Positions 1 to 13,005 of a DNA stretch of 64,000 bases are shown piece after piece. The DNA comes from Acanthaster planci. Taxonomy: Eukaryota; Echinodermata; Asteroidea; Valvatida; Acanthasteridae. A program made the translations under genes and the position numbers. Each line of letters opens with the position of its first letter. The first letter of the stretch is position 1. The stretch spans positions 1,184 through 65,183 of the forward strand of contig NW_019091382.1 in the NCBI RefSeq assembly GCF_001949145.1, given 5' to 3'. Below the pieces are notes generated by a model, which saw nothing but the letters and a program-made list of their open reading frames with translations, ran no database searches and had not been told where the DNA came from.

Positions 1-3000
1 TAAACCCGTTGTTTCTCTGCTCTCCAACAGCATCATTATTTTTAATCTAGCGCCCTCAAGGCTTCAGTGTTAAACCCAACGGGCTATCTCCTCTCTCGGA
101 TCTGCTGTGGTAGCTAACGCTGTTTACTAAAGCTTGGTGGGCAGCAACGGAGGTCGTTCGCTCGTCACCCAGCAAGCGCTTAGTGACGAGCGAACCTAGC
201 TTGTTTGGAACTAAACTTCGCTGGTTCACGAACAACTAGGAAAGGCGTGCATCACGGTCGCATTGCTACCAACAACTTTCGACCAATGCAGCTCTTAAAA
301 ACGTAATTGGTTAACCCACAAAAAAATGAAAAGAAATTGAAAGATTAGTGACCAAACAAGAATTTCATTTGTGTTTCAGAAATCTCAGGGATGTTTGCAT
401 GCATGTTACTGGGCCCTGAACAGTGCTGATTTTACACTGTTTTCAATGGAGCTTGAATGAGTGGACTGTACCCATAATGTCTGATCTCTGGACTAGCGGT
501 GCGCGACGTGGCCGGCCCGCCCTCCTCTTCCATTCCCTGCTGTCGCAACCCGCGAGTCACACAAGCGAACCATTGTTACAGGGCGCCATCAATCCGTGAC
601 GGAGTTAGACAAGCGCAAAGCCCAGTGTGTTACAAGCTGCATCTGCCTGCGCGGACCAAATCACGATTTGCCTTCTCTGTTAATTAAAGCACTTTGTGGT
701 CCGTGGACTGAGCGGAGAAAAGGTTGAAGCCACTGACATGATTTTCAGTTGGAATTTCTGAGCAATCTGGACAAAATCAGGCCTTCTAAATAGCTCTATT
801 TAGTTTGCAATGAACTTCTCGACTTTTTTTTTAAATTAAGGGTGATCATCTTATGGAGGAAAAATATGTTTAAACAGTCACTGGTTAACCCAGAAAAATA
901 TGGAAAGAGAAATAAAAGAAGATGAAATAACTTCCAATTTGATGTGTATCTTCAGCACCTGAGAAACCTTGGAGTTCTTTTCCGATTTATTTTTTAAAGT
1001 GGGGATATTATTTATCAATGTTGGATAAACATAGTCCTAAATACACTTCCATATATGTAGCAGATTATTTACTGCTCTGCAACCTTGTGGCCAAATGGCT
1101 GCGGCCACGGCCACTTCCCATGCAGGAGTGTTTACCAGTTTCATGTTCCGTGGTTTAACAGCAGCAGCCACTTGATTCGGACGCTACCTGCCCTATCTCT
1201 CTTGTTTCAAGGCAGGATTTTCTTTTCTTAAAGGTTGCAGGTTAAAGGAGGGTTGGACAACGTTCCGGGGAACTCCATGATAGTTTGATTGGATTTTCTT
1301 CACCAACATAAGTTCCATTTTTTCAAGTTTGTGATTGAGGAACTTGGGAGATTTTCAGAAGCAGAATTCAGCTGATTCATGATAGAGCGCTGAATGAAAT
1401 GATGTTCACATAGCAGTTAATAACTTATGGATAAACGATCATAAAATCTGAAACCAAAGGAGTGGGGAGCAGGCCATCAACGTGAGCATAAAATGCTCAA
1501 CGATGAAATTTTCACCGTGCATGTGACGCATCCTTGTCTGTACTGAGAAACTGTTTGGTGAAAATGTGGACTCAACTTCGGGAGAAAGTAAATAAAAGTT
1601 CATGATGTATGTGACTTTGCGTTTTAATTTCACCAGCAATGTTAATTCGTTCAAAATAATGAGTTAATTGAATCTTCTCTAGCAGATACTTAGAATTTTC
1701 ACCAAAACCACGGTCAATCGTCGACATCCTGTTTTTCTCTTTCTTGTTACCAGATGACAAGAAATAATAACACAATGAGATGCACATTCCTTGCACTGAA
1801 AATACATCTAAGCTTCTGCATAACAATTGGATGTTGGATCTTATTATTCAATAACTGACCTATATTTAAAAAAAGATGATGTCATATCCACCGATAGTGT
1901 TTTTAGTGGCACCGTGAAGTCTATTGTACAGGCCGCAAACTTTGCATGAAAGCACGTGCCAATGGGATTTCGCCACATGCTTTTCTTGTGGACTCGATGA
2001 CATGAAAGAAATCACGTGATAACAAGCTTCAATCAGCCCATTTCGGTACTTTTAGAAGTTTGTTTGAATTAATGCCACTGTTTGACATTATCAGTACTTG
2101 TTTGCCATGACCCGGATACTGTGACTATACAATGAGGCGGATCTATGGAGTCCCCGAACGGACCTTCGGATAGGTTGCTCTTTTTTTACTGCTTGTCCAA
2201 GCAGTCAAAATGCCGCACCAGCAGGGATTTACTGCAACAGACAGCGATATCGGGCAACCTTGTAATTATTTGTTTACATTGACACAAGAGCTGTTTGCTT
2301 TTGTAAGTACATGAGGGTACAGTGAGAAGTCTGGGTCACAAAATGGATGGCTTTTCTCCGTTCAAGTAGGTTCAACGATCAGGGATTTTCCCTTTGAAAT
2401 GAAGGAGCAGGATTTGACGGGCTTGGTGGTTGGGTTCCGCGAGAGAAGCTCGTAGTTTCAACGAATGGGATCCATGGGGCCCCAGAGATTTCAAGGGTTT
2501 GAACTAGTTACTAGCAGAGGTTCATTAAAAGGGTGTGCAAGTTATTCTTTTCACCAGGGGACATATTTTCCGTTTACAGGGGCATTATGTACAGGGTAGC
2601 CTGTTTGACACAGCGTCCTTCCCCTTGATGCGCCCCGTTCACGATGAGAATTGTGCCTGCTGAGAACCTACGTATCCCAGCACATCGGACACAAATGTGT
2701 CCGCATGCTGGGATGAGCGGGGTGATTGGGCTGTGGGAAGGGGGAATCAAGTTACTAAGGGAGTCGAGGATCACCTCAACTTCCAAAGTCCACCACAAAG
2801 TTATAGACCACTCTCATTTTGCCCGCAACTTGTCTGGGCGGTCAGAGTTTGCAGAAATATCCCCTTTTGGCTGGTTTCGATTTTACCTCGAATTCTTTCA
2901 AAATGCACATTTGTCTCATTTATTTTAAATTAGGTTGTATTTTCATTTAGTATTTAGTAGTGCGTGTATTATCATCCGGTGTTCTGATAGCTGCGTGGAA

Positions 3001-5456
3001 TTTTTAACACTTTATAATTAATTAATTAATTAATTATTCTTTTACTTGTGTACCCTCGGCAACCACAGTCAACGGTCTCCAATGATAGCATTATAGGCCT
3101 GCGTATGTTTAAATTGATTATCCACGGGTAGTTGATGCACCTCGGGTTTGGAACTTTGCATGCTGTTTCATCCTCGCCTTCAGCCCAGAAAATTTGGAGC
3201 ATGCACTCCGCGCAGTATTCCCTGGGGTCTTACGTATGCCCCTGATGCTTTGCAAACGACAAAATGGCTTGAAAAGATTATTTTAGATCTGCTTATTACG
3301 CAACATTGTGCTTCGCTATGTACATGTACATGTATATTAAAAATGAAAAATGTCGACCTTGCCCTGAGGAAAAACACGATTAGAGAACAACCTTTTTTGT
3401 GATGAAATGGGCATCCCGTCTGCTGTACATCATTAGAATACTGTGAAACGATTCATAATTGGTCAGGTTTCCCCCGAAAAGCAACCGCCCTGAAAGCCGG
3501 ATCTGTGCATCATTATACCTTTATCACTAAGTTGATGCCGGGCGGCGGAGGGAATTCCCCAGTTACCAGTTTGACCGATGTGACCTTTCAATGCGCTAAT
3601 TGCAGCGCAACCCTGTCGCCTCTTGCACTAAAGGAAGGCAGCCGTATCCGGCACCCATCTACTCAGCTGCTCCATAATCACGCGCGTGTTTAAGGGTGTA
3701 TTCGTTATCAGACCATTCTTCGTTATGTACATCTCAAGATATGATCTTCATGTTGCGCTAATCGCGATAAAGGTAAGGCATGGTCAGATTCCTATGCGAA
3801 GCTGTCTTGTTGGACAATTTTATCCTTTTAAATGAACTCGTTCATAGGCTAGTAGCGTAGAAAAGTTCCTGCAAGTGCAGTGTCTGCCGGGCCATGGCTG
3901 CGTCGTTCCAGGTTGTACGTAGTACTAGAGCCATGCACGATCACACTCACAGACATGACACAAGAGGCACACATCACACCTCGGAGACTATCCCTGTATT
4001 CGGAGAAGTCTCTTTCTTTGGGAACAAACTCAGTCCCCTGAAAGAGAGAGTGTCTCCTGAAAAGGGGACATTTTTCCCTAGTGTTTTTAGGTTAAAAAAA
4101 ATATTGGTATGCTATTTTCGTTTGTTTTTTTTCTCCCATATTTTTTTTTCATTCATATTTAGTTATACTATTACCATTTGTTCATATCGATACCTTGGGG
4201 GACTAAGCCTGCGAGAGTTTATTTCCTGCTGCACATCAGTGGAAAAACTGCCCCAAAAATGAACTTTTTCGGCATCTTTCGTCATTGTACACATAATTTT
4301 CACAATATCTCTTAGTTCTTGAAGGAGCTCGAAGCTACATGTAAGATGCTATACTTTACAGAAAATAACCAATAAAATAAAATGTTTAATCATTTAGACT
4401 CACGGATTTCATGACAAATGTTACATTTGTTGTAAAAATCCTTTTTTTTGGCATGCAACTCCTAATTTCAACTTGTCGTATTATTTAACAGTGTCACCGT
4501 GTGGCTTTGTTCCAAAAAGTGTTTCTTGGGCAAGCCTTCAACTTTCTAATAACGTAAGAATCGTCGTGATTGGTTCAGGAAAACACTCAGGTTTCTTTCT
4601 TTCAGAAAGACATACCATCTGAAGTTACTTGTGGCTCAGCTGACAATGACTATCCTGTGGGTGCCCATGCATGGGTGCACTCGCCCCTACTTGTACGTGC
4701 CGTAAACAGGATGTAAATGTGAAGTAGCTCTCCCGAGAACTAGGGGAATTCAAGGTCATCTGTGTACAGCAGCTTCAGCCATGCATTTTGATGGAGTCCT
4801 TTTGGCACCAAAGGTTTCCATATGTTTATGACATTTGTGCCATGTCACTAGATTAAATATATCATAAAGAAATGATTTTTTAAAAAATTGTTTTGATGTT
4901 GTCTTTTCCTCACCCTTTGTGTGCCAGTGCAGACTCCTGCTTGTAATCCTAGAAGAAAACGGTAGGCCTAGAATTTTTTTAAACAGCAGCCTTGGGTATT
5001 TTTTTGTTCTGCTGAATCCAATTTAGGCATTAAATGGATCCCCGGGGCAATAATAGGATCTCCATGACCACTTAAAAAAAAATTCCCCCATATAGAGCCT
5101 GGACATTATATCTTTCCCCGGGGACTGATTTTGTCCTTGAATGGACTTGGGCCTCATGCAAGGACAGTCTCCCAGTTGCAAGGTGTGCCTCTGCCAGTCA
5201 TAGTCATAATTTAACGGAAATTAATGGGACAGATACAGGGGAAAGTAATTCTTATCCTGCAAGGACATGAAAGAATGCATTAGTAATGTAGCCTTGAGTA
5301 ACTCCAGCAAAGGGTTATTTTGTCCCTGTAAAGTGAAAGTAACTTTAGGCCTACTAACCTCCATGCTGAAATTACCCATTTGAATTTTGTACAAAATTAC
5401 CTCAATTGAGAGAATAATCAAACACAAATGTACCGTCCAGTAGTCATGTATCACTT
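1..5456. other. Non-coding stretch, no supported gene
   Basis: No open reading frame here has protein-like composition together with splice signals. The stretch is AT-rich. It contains a short perfect hairpin at 156-195, a TTAA-type simple run at about 3015-3036 and an ACATGTAC-type run near 3319-3334. The longest frame (3894-4262, plus) runs through T-rich low-complexity DNA and is judged chance. Confidence 0.6.
156..195. repeat. Perfect 13-bp hairpin
   Basis: GTTCGCTCGTCAC at 156-168 is followed after 14 bases by its exact reverse complement at 183-195. It is CpG-rich in an AT-rich surround. It may be the core of a decayed foldback element; no wider terminal inverted repeat could be set with confidence. 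Confidence 0.7.
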
Positions 5457-5980
5457 AAGCCTGGTTTCCATGTGGTTGTTCATAATGCAGACAGAACGCA
5501 AGACGTCTAGACACAGACAGTCACAGAAGAGACGCTATGTGATGTCGTTCCACCAAAAAATTAAACAAAATGGCGTCCGAAACTCAGAAAATTGTTGCAA
5601 AAAATGCCTTTTTTAGGTGGCAGTGTTGCCTCTTGAAGTCAAACCGATACTTTAGTTTGATGTAATTTGTTAATTAATGGTCAGCTATTTTGTTGATGGT
5701 TGGGGCTGCATTAAGGAGAAAACAAAATGAGTGGTACTAAGCAAGAGAAACATCGTTGTACGCCCTCATGCCAGTGTGCGGTGTTTGTATAGGCCTACTC
5801 AGCGACTTGACGCAGACAGTCGGCAAAGTTGAACCGGGCTCAACTTTGCCGATCCGTCTGGGGCTGGAGTGCATTTGTGGCGACACTTCCGTTTGACATG
5901 TTTCCCTTTTTCTGCGTTGCAGTTTGCGTCTTGATTGCGTTGCTCTCTGTGTTTCGCACATCGATATGGAAACCAGGCTT
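5457..5980. mobile_element. Foldback/MITE-like element with AAGCCTGGTTTCCAT ends
   Basis: The 15-bp end AAGCCTGGTTTCCAT (5457-5471) recurs as its exact reverse complement at 5966-5980. Subterminal sequence on both sides is rich in related GACGC/AACGCAA words. Inside lies a perfect 12-bp stem, CGGCAAAGTTGA at 5821-5832 and TCAACTTTGCCG at 5840-5851. No transposase is encoded, so this is a non-autonomous DNA element by inference. No clear target-site duplication is visible. Confidence 0.7.
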
Positions 5981-8835
5981 ATTGGTTGTACACACAGCGG
6001 TAAGTGCAAACTTATTCAGTTACTCTGAGCTACAGGCACCAGTATAAATTTTACCCTAGGGATCCAAATTCCCATCAGAGTTGAGAGGGGTACGGTGGCA
6101 CATTTTTGAGCAAATGTGCACAGCTTAAGTGGTACCGGTATTTCACTCGGAAAGTCCCTGCAAACACCTGTGCAAGAAACGTGCATTTCTTGCCCAGATT
6201 TCTAGTATCTTAGTACACTAACATGTACATCAGCATCTGTGTGTGCATGTACACGTACGAGTAAATGTCTGTACGCGATGAAATGTCCCATGCCACTCAA
6301 GTTCACTTCACGGAATGCAACATGTCATATATACATGTATAGTGTGTGCATCACTGAGGAAACAACTGCAATCATTACGGATACCCAGCAGTTCATACAG
6401 AGAGAATTTAAATCGTGGGCAAGGACCATGAGGGCAGTTTTGGAACGTTTACTCAGGATTCAACAACTACCCTCGTAAGGCGTTTCTTGAAGGTGCCGTG
6501 CTGACTTTGTGAAAGAGTACAGGAATACTGCATGTACATGTTGGTGTAGTTTCAAGCAAGTTCCATTTGTTGGGATGTTGAGTTTGCAGTCCGGTAGTGG
6601 ATTCGAAAATGCAAGGATGGGTTTGTGGTTGGATCCGTGTAAAAGATTTTAATTATCTTTCAGAAGGAAGTTTTTGTGCATTCCCTTTTCATTTGATTGG
6701 AAAGTTAAGTGACTAGGTCAAAGTGAATGGTTGGTATCACATCCTGGTTTTGTTCTTTGGAAATACCGTAGCAAAGTCCGGTGGCCCCAATTAGAACTGG
6801 AAATTAGATATGGTGGGGCTTTATGGCCATCATTAGACGAAGCTCCGTGATGGAATGACTACATGTAGATGTGCTGGCATTCACTGTTCTTTGAACTAAT
6901 TCCAGTTCAAAGTACTTTGGTGGGGTCCTTTCATCCCCCTGGACTTTTGTCAAAAGCTGATATCAGGTATGTTGCCGAGTCCCAATTTAAAGAGAAGTAG
7001 GGAAAATGTACTGAAAGATACACGGTGTACATTTATTTTTGTCAATTCGATTGAATGGGTTAGTCAGGTCTTTGCATCGAACCTCTGAGGAAAACAGGGC
7101 AACCTTACAGTTTGGCAATTGAAGGAGGTTCCGAAATGTTTTCCCTCTTTGGATCTCGTTTGAAATCATGCAGGTGCACAATACAGTGTGGATTATGGAA
7201 GGCCCACGATACAGTACACTGTAGTTTGGGGTCGGTTGACAACAGATTTTTTTCATTGTTGCAATTATGTGAGCTACCACGTATGGTATTGTGACCTCTT
7301 GCTCTGCATACTGTACACACATGTTCTCTATTCACACACAAGTTCCTTGTGCAGTTTTGTCTTTGGATTCACACGTCTCAGTAACAGTAATGATGGATTA
7401 ATAATTTGAAAATCGAACACGCATTTAATAATTTGGGAAGCTGATCAAGGCAAGGCACCTTGCAACTACATGTACCATTGCTTTTCAAAGTGGGATGGGG
7501 CCCAGTTGTTAGACCATCAGACATACATGTGGGTCAATCCATTATGCCCCACCCAAATATTGGACCTGCAAAAGGTGTGGGTGTGGGGGGAGGAGTAACA
7601 GGCCCCCTTTGACAAAAATGGGAGGAGGGGGCACTGGCCCCCCCCTTGCCCCCCTTCTGCCAGCGGTGATTAGTACCCCTCCTCACAGGACCCATAAAAA
7701 TACCTAAAACCATCTCAACTCCCTCCAGGGAAGAGTGCCAGTTGTTGTTTTTCCTCAATACAGGAGTGTAGCTGCAATGAATGTTTGTTAGACACAATTT
7801 TTTTGCAACTGTTTACTCTTCTTCAATGTATGAAAACTCTTTTTCGTTCTTGTTTGGTTAAATGCATTGAAAAGTGCACTTTTAAAAACTTTTAAAATCA
7901 TCCATGCTTTTTCAGGACAACGGAGGGTGCTATTTCTGTGTTGTCATCCATGCAAGACATAGATCAGTGAATGTTTTTGTTCAAATTGTGAGCCCAGAAT
8001 CTACTTACTGAAAAAAACATTCTGAGAATTGGATTGATGTCTACTTATTGCTGTGCACATCAACAACAACAAATAAGCAAAGAAGAGAAAATTCAGTCCA
8101 GCAAAATCTTACAAAAATGCTGGACTTTTTTGTGTGCAAACCAGTGTAACATTGAGGCTGTCTTCGCGGATGACATCACAGTTTTGTGAATGTGGAAATA
8201 CTCATTTGCATAAAAACCAAAAAGACAGTAAAAATGCCCTTTGAAACAGTGAAACAAAAGTGAGACACAAAGTAAGGTGCATTTTGAAGGTTGGTATTAA
8301 CCAAATTTGATTGCATCTACCGCTGCCCTTTAAGTTTAACCCCCTGTGCGCACGGTGTTCATAGATGTCAATATTTTTTCAACCTGACAACATCAACACA
8401 TGCTCTCTGTATCACTACCACATCCCCAGCGTGTACTTGTACTTGTCAGTGCTGTCTGCTGTAGATCCTGTTCCACGTTTGTAAGGGGGAGAGTCTTTGG
8501 GTGACATGCTTTTTCTGGATATTCACCATGTGGGGCATGTGTAGTTGTACACGTATACCTGTTAACAGAAGCCTCAAAGGAATTCAGAAATCATGGAAGG
8601 GCATGAGGTGCTCGAATCTCAGGATTGTTGCCCATGGGAAATAAGAAAAGCAACATGGAAAAGACCCAGAAATAAAATGAACTGAACAGGAAGGCTGACA
8701 GAAAGTTCCCCTTTGGGCCTCTTTTGCCACCTGTGCACTGAATTAACCCATACACTGCACTTGAAGCATTCCCATGTATAGTACAATGTACATGCAGTCG
8801 TAATTCGACGGTTATTGACAAAAATATGATCTCGC
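5981..8835. other. Non-coding stretch, no supported gene
   Basis: No exon could be supported. A G/C-homopolymer-rich patch (about 7565-7680, runs of six or more G or C) and scattered ACATGTA words are present. Small overlapping frames on both strands at 6987-7409 are mutual shadows without protein-like features. Confidence 0.55.
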
Positions 8836-9080
8836 AGATCCCATATGAGATTTGAAGCTTTTCAGAGTGGAGGTAGCATGTAAACGAGATAGGTTTGTGG
8901 TAGCACCATGGATATACATGCTTATGTATCCTTTTTTTTTCTCCTGACGACAGACAGAGCATACAGTGCGAAATGTTGAGTACGACCAGTTCTTTTCAGA
9001 ACCCCACGTACTCAAAAAAGAGATATATCCATGGTGCGACCGCAAACCTATCTCGTTTACTCTCAGATCCCATTGGGAAA
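8836..9080. mobile_element. Foldback element, family 1, copy 1
   Basis: Arms at 8880-8916 and 9022-9060 are inverted copies differing at only a few bases; both carry GATAGGTTTG and CACCATGGATATA. The outer flanks (AGATCCCAT, TTTGAAGCTT, GGTAGCA) recur around a second inverted repeat at about 26000-26245, so this is a dispersed family. There is no coding capacity. Confidence 0.7.
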
Positions 9081-10110
9081 ACATGCGGTGATGCATTACA
9101 GTTCATGTATTTTGTGTGCTCCTTCCAATAAGGGCTAAATACAGGAACTGCATGTAATAGCACGCAGTCTGACAGAGATTCCACCGATACTGTAGGCAAA
9201 TATTTGCCCAGTTAAACAACTGTGGCAGGATTGAGTACTGTAGGGATTGACCAGTTATTGAACACAGTAATAGAATGTCTATTGTTATCATTAATCTCTA
9301 ATCTAGGCATCTTTACCTGTCCTGAAAACTTGCTTACCTGTAAATGCAATCCTCACTGATGTAAAGGAATTGAACATTGAAATAAAAAAACCAGCACAAC
9401 AAAAAAAGTTGACACTGTTGCGAAATCAACAAAATTTCAGCTCCGTTTGAGCAAGTTCGAGCGAGGACCAGGTGTTGACTGCTTGGTTGAAATTGCCCGG
9501 TAGCCAGGACATATTTTGGGCACAGGGTTACCAGGGAAAATCAACCAGTTATTGACGAGTGGTCTCTGTTGGAACTTGCCCTGTGTATTTGGATCTGCTT
9601 GTAAGAGCATTGGGCCATTGTAAGTAGAGCTTTAAAGTTTGTTATCCGACTGAAAAATTCAAATTTGAAAGATTACATCTTGTAACTTTTTTGAGACAGA
9701 TTTTGATAAATTGTAAACATGCATGCCCTCTAAAAGTCATGACAGTAGAGTGTACAATGTGGGAGTTCACTGTGTGCAGGTGGTTTATTGGTTTAAGCTG
9801 ACTGTGTACATGTATGGCAGAAACAGAAAGATACATTATGCAAGGAATCCTCCTGGTATGGTTTGAAAAAAAACAAACAACACAATTAATAGATTTCAGA
9901 GTTGCTCATGGGATTCTCCCCTAGTCGGTCAGGTTTCTTCTTGGTTCTAGTTTTGTTGACTGAGCCACAATAGTGGGGTTTGTTGTGCTTCCTCATTAAA
10001 GAGGGAGGGACAAGTCAGCATTTTTTTTACCCTCTATCATAAGCGTGCCAGAGGACTTCTATGTAGTGATTGAGAAAGGCTGAACGGTCCAGGAATTTGT
10101 GTGCCTGGGA
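9081..10110. other. Non-coding stretch, nothing recognised
   Basis: AT-rich sequence with short A and T runs. I see no gene, RNA or repeat that can be supported. Confidence 0.5.
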
Positions 10111-10312
10111 AACAGTGGCGTACATGTAACTAGGATTTTACAAGTGTGGGGACATCAGCATCTTATGGGAGGGATCACCAGCTTTCAGTGGTGTGGTTTT
10201 TTTGGGGGGGGGGCATGTTTGTGTGAGCCTTGTCCGACATCCATTCAGCTTTATGTTTCGGGGGGGGAGGACACGGGGGAGGGGCATGTGCCCCCCTGGC
10301 TATACCACTGTT
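10111..10312. mobile_element. MITE-like element with AACAGTGG ends and poly-G interior
   Basis: The left end AACAGTGGCGTA (10111-10122) and the right end reading ATACCACTGTT (to 10312) form imperfect terminal inverted repeats. The adjoining words resemble the GGCGTAGCCAGG-type ends I recall from short repeats in marine invertebrates (recall, not a search). The interior has G runs of 8 to 10. A 93-codon plus-strand frame across it is judged a by-product. Confidence 0.6.
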
Positions 10313-12900
10313 GGGTAATTGTCAGTTCAAAGGGTTCAGAGGGTTTGGAAGAATTGTGGAGCAAATCTGCTGTGAAATAATACAGGAGAAAAAAATGTAG
10401 ATATCAAAAGCTTTACATGTACATGGTAAATGTTTGCATTTCAGGACTCATTATGTACTCTTGCTGTGTACACATGTATTCTTAAAGTGTATTTTCAAAT
10501 GTGGACCTTGACCACAGAGTCATCATTTTCGAATAAGAAATCCTGACAAAGTTTCCAAGTAATTCAGGGAATGTAATAGTATTACTACAAGCATGGGAAA
10601 GTCATTTAGTATCGGTTGGTCCATGCAGGAGTTCTTTAGGTCATCCAGGTCAAAGGTTGTTGAAAATCTGAAAGTTTACCTTAATATACTGGTAACTGCC
10701 AACCTCCCCCCCACACACGCTTGTGTATCCTGCATGTAGATGTGCCGTATATGTTTACAAAATTGAATTGGTTGAAGTACCGGTATATGTATATCATTTG
10801 GACACAGCGTTTTCTTGTAAGCTACATGCTGTACAAAGCTAGTTTGGAAAATGAATAGACCGTAGGTTTCTGTTTTTTAGCAACTGCAAGTGTTAGTGTC
10901 AAAAGTGTTTGCATTTCGAGTTGTGTCCATTTAGGCCTGCACAGCAACAAATGGTGTATCATTGTGCCTTTCTGTTCAAATTCGTGCAGTTATGCAGATT
11001 GGGTGATTCCTCTACACCCTGGCCCATTTGCTCATTTAATCTGACGTCCACACGCTTGAATCCTTGCTCAGTCGACCCTTTGTTGACTTGGACTTTTTGG
11101 GAAGCCCCACCTTTGTGTTAGTTAATCCATATGTGGTAGGATTTTCTTGTGAACCACTGGGTTAAATTTTGTTTTATTTAGCTGTTAGCTGCCCACACCC
11201 ATTTCCCTTTTCCAGCGCCCACACGCTTCAGCAAACAGTGATCATGTGTGACTTGTTGTCTTCTTTGGAAGCACTGCTCTTTGAAAGTCTTCTTTTGTGA
11301 GCTTCATTGACGGTAACGATCTTGTTGAATCAACTCTGGTTTCCTGCCTCCAAGTAACCAATCAAGCATTTTGCACACCATGTCAGCCTCACCCTAACCA
11401 ACAATGTATCCTTTGAAGTACTAATTCAATTAGTTTCAACGATTTTGTTAATTATTTGTTATGGAACGTCGGAGCCCCCCATTCCTTGTAGTAAGTTATG
11501 TGAAGAGGAGTAAAATGAGGAGATTGATTTTCTCCTATCTTGGAGGCTACGGTTCCTTGGTACATGTAGTTGTCAGGGAAACCGAATGACATGTATGTGT
11601 GAGAAAACGTAAAACATGTGACGTATTGGGAATTAGTTTTAAATATGGGAAACATTTTTATGTTTATACCGATACTGCCAAGAAAGTGTTGATTCTGAAT
11701 TCACAACCTCCCACTTGCATATAGTTTTGTCTGACGTGTAATGGAACTGATAAAATGCAGCTGGTTCCCAATGCCATGATTGGTTCCTCAGGTACTAGGC
11801 TCCAATGCTGAGTCTCAGTGCAGTACTGTATATGTACATGTACATGTACACGTACACTTATGTACCTGTATTATGTACCATTCTGGCACTGTAGCACTGT
11901 GTATGTCAGGCTATTAGTCTTACATCTGTAAGGTAGATTGCACCTGTTGGGAAAGGCTTCTGGCTGTAGTAGGAAATGTTGAAGTTGTTGCAGTATAAAG
12001 GTTCTTGTCTTATGTAGTTCAGCCACGATTCATGTCTTTCTCAGTGTGTCTTTGGGCACAGAAATTCTTGACTTGAGCTCCATGTACGTGCACTTCAGAC
12101 CCTCTTCAGTATACCTCTTTCAATGTACCCTCACTGAACTAGGACAACAACTGTGGGTTCATCGACAAGCTTCAAGTTCTGTTGAGCTTGCAGAATTAAT
12201 ACCACAATTAGAGTTGTCATAGTTCAGCATTTCACTTTAAATGCTATTGTTCCACCATGTGTCGGTACCAAGGCCTACACTGTCGATCAAGTTCTGTATA
12301 ACATACCGCATATGGCTTCAAGAAACTTCTGCACTGGTACATGTCCATGCAAATAGAGGAAATACCTTGAACCAACAGATGCAAATGAATCACACTGTTT
12401 TGATATGACTTCTCAGTTTGTTTGGATATACTTGTCTTAATGGTTTATGGGTTTTGTTGCTGCTCCACAAGCATTGTCTGCAGCTTAATAGTTCCTGCTT
12501 TTCATTCAGAAAATTGGCAGCCTGAATAGATTGATCCGCTGCCTGTTATCTCTGCCTCATGCAAAGAAAGCAAACATGAGCACATTAGATCAGGGATTAC
12601 AACAGATGACACAGTAAACATACATGTATTTCCTAGAAGATATAATTGGCTGGCTAACCATAATTCTCTTGGTAGAGTATCTTCTTGCATGATGTATATT
12701 TACAAATACATGTACCAGTTTATGCTCAGTTACAGTTTTTACATGTATGTTCTCCTATTTCTCCATGGACATGTTTTTCCAACTCATCAAAGTGTACACA
12801 TGTACATTGTACATGTGTGTTGCCTCATTCTCTGACACAACTTACATGCATGTACATAGAAAATTAATGAATGCTACATGTGAAGTGGAACAAGACATTT
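10313..12900. other. Non-coding stretch with ACATGTAC motifs
   Basis: No exon is supported. ACATGTAC-type palindromes are frequent, the clearest run being 11831-11857. Several alternating TACCGGTA-type words also occur. Confidence 0.5.
11831..11857. repeat. Tandem ACATGT/GTACAT palindromic run
   Basis: Repeats of the hexamer unit TACATG and its variant TACACG lie back to back. This is one of many such runs in the window (for example about 3319, 16145, 16328, 18465-18485 and 24786-24806). The motif is self-complementary, so it reads the same on both strands. Confidence 0.8.
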
Positions 12901-13005
12901 GCGAGTCACCGTAAATTTGAATAAAATCTGGTACACTGAGTCATCTGATAAAACGTATGCATAACAACTTGAATTCTCCAGACTAAAGACGCTGTTGCTA
13001 TACAT
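12901..13005 (+). repeat. Solo arm of foldback family 2
   Basis: The words AAATTTGAATAAAATCTGGT, AACAACTTGAATTCTCC and CTGTTGCTATAC occur here in the same order as in the arms of the inverted repeat at 45319-45640. Only one arm is visible here, so it is a truncated or single-arm copy. Confidence 0.7.
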
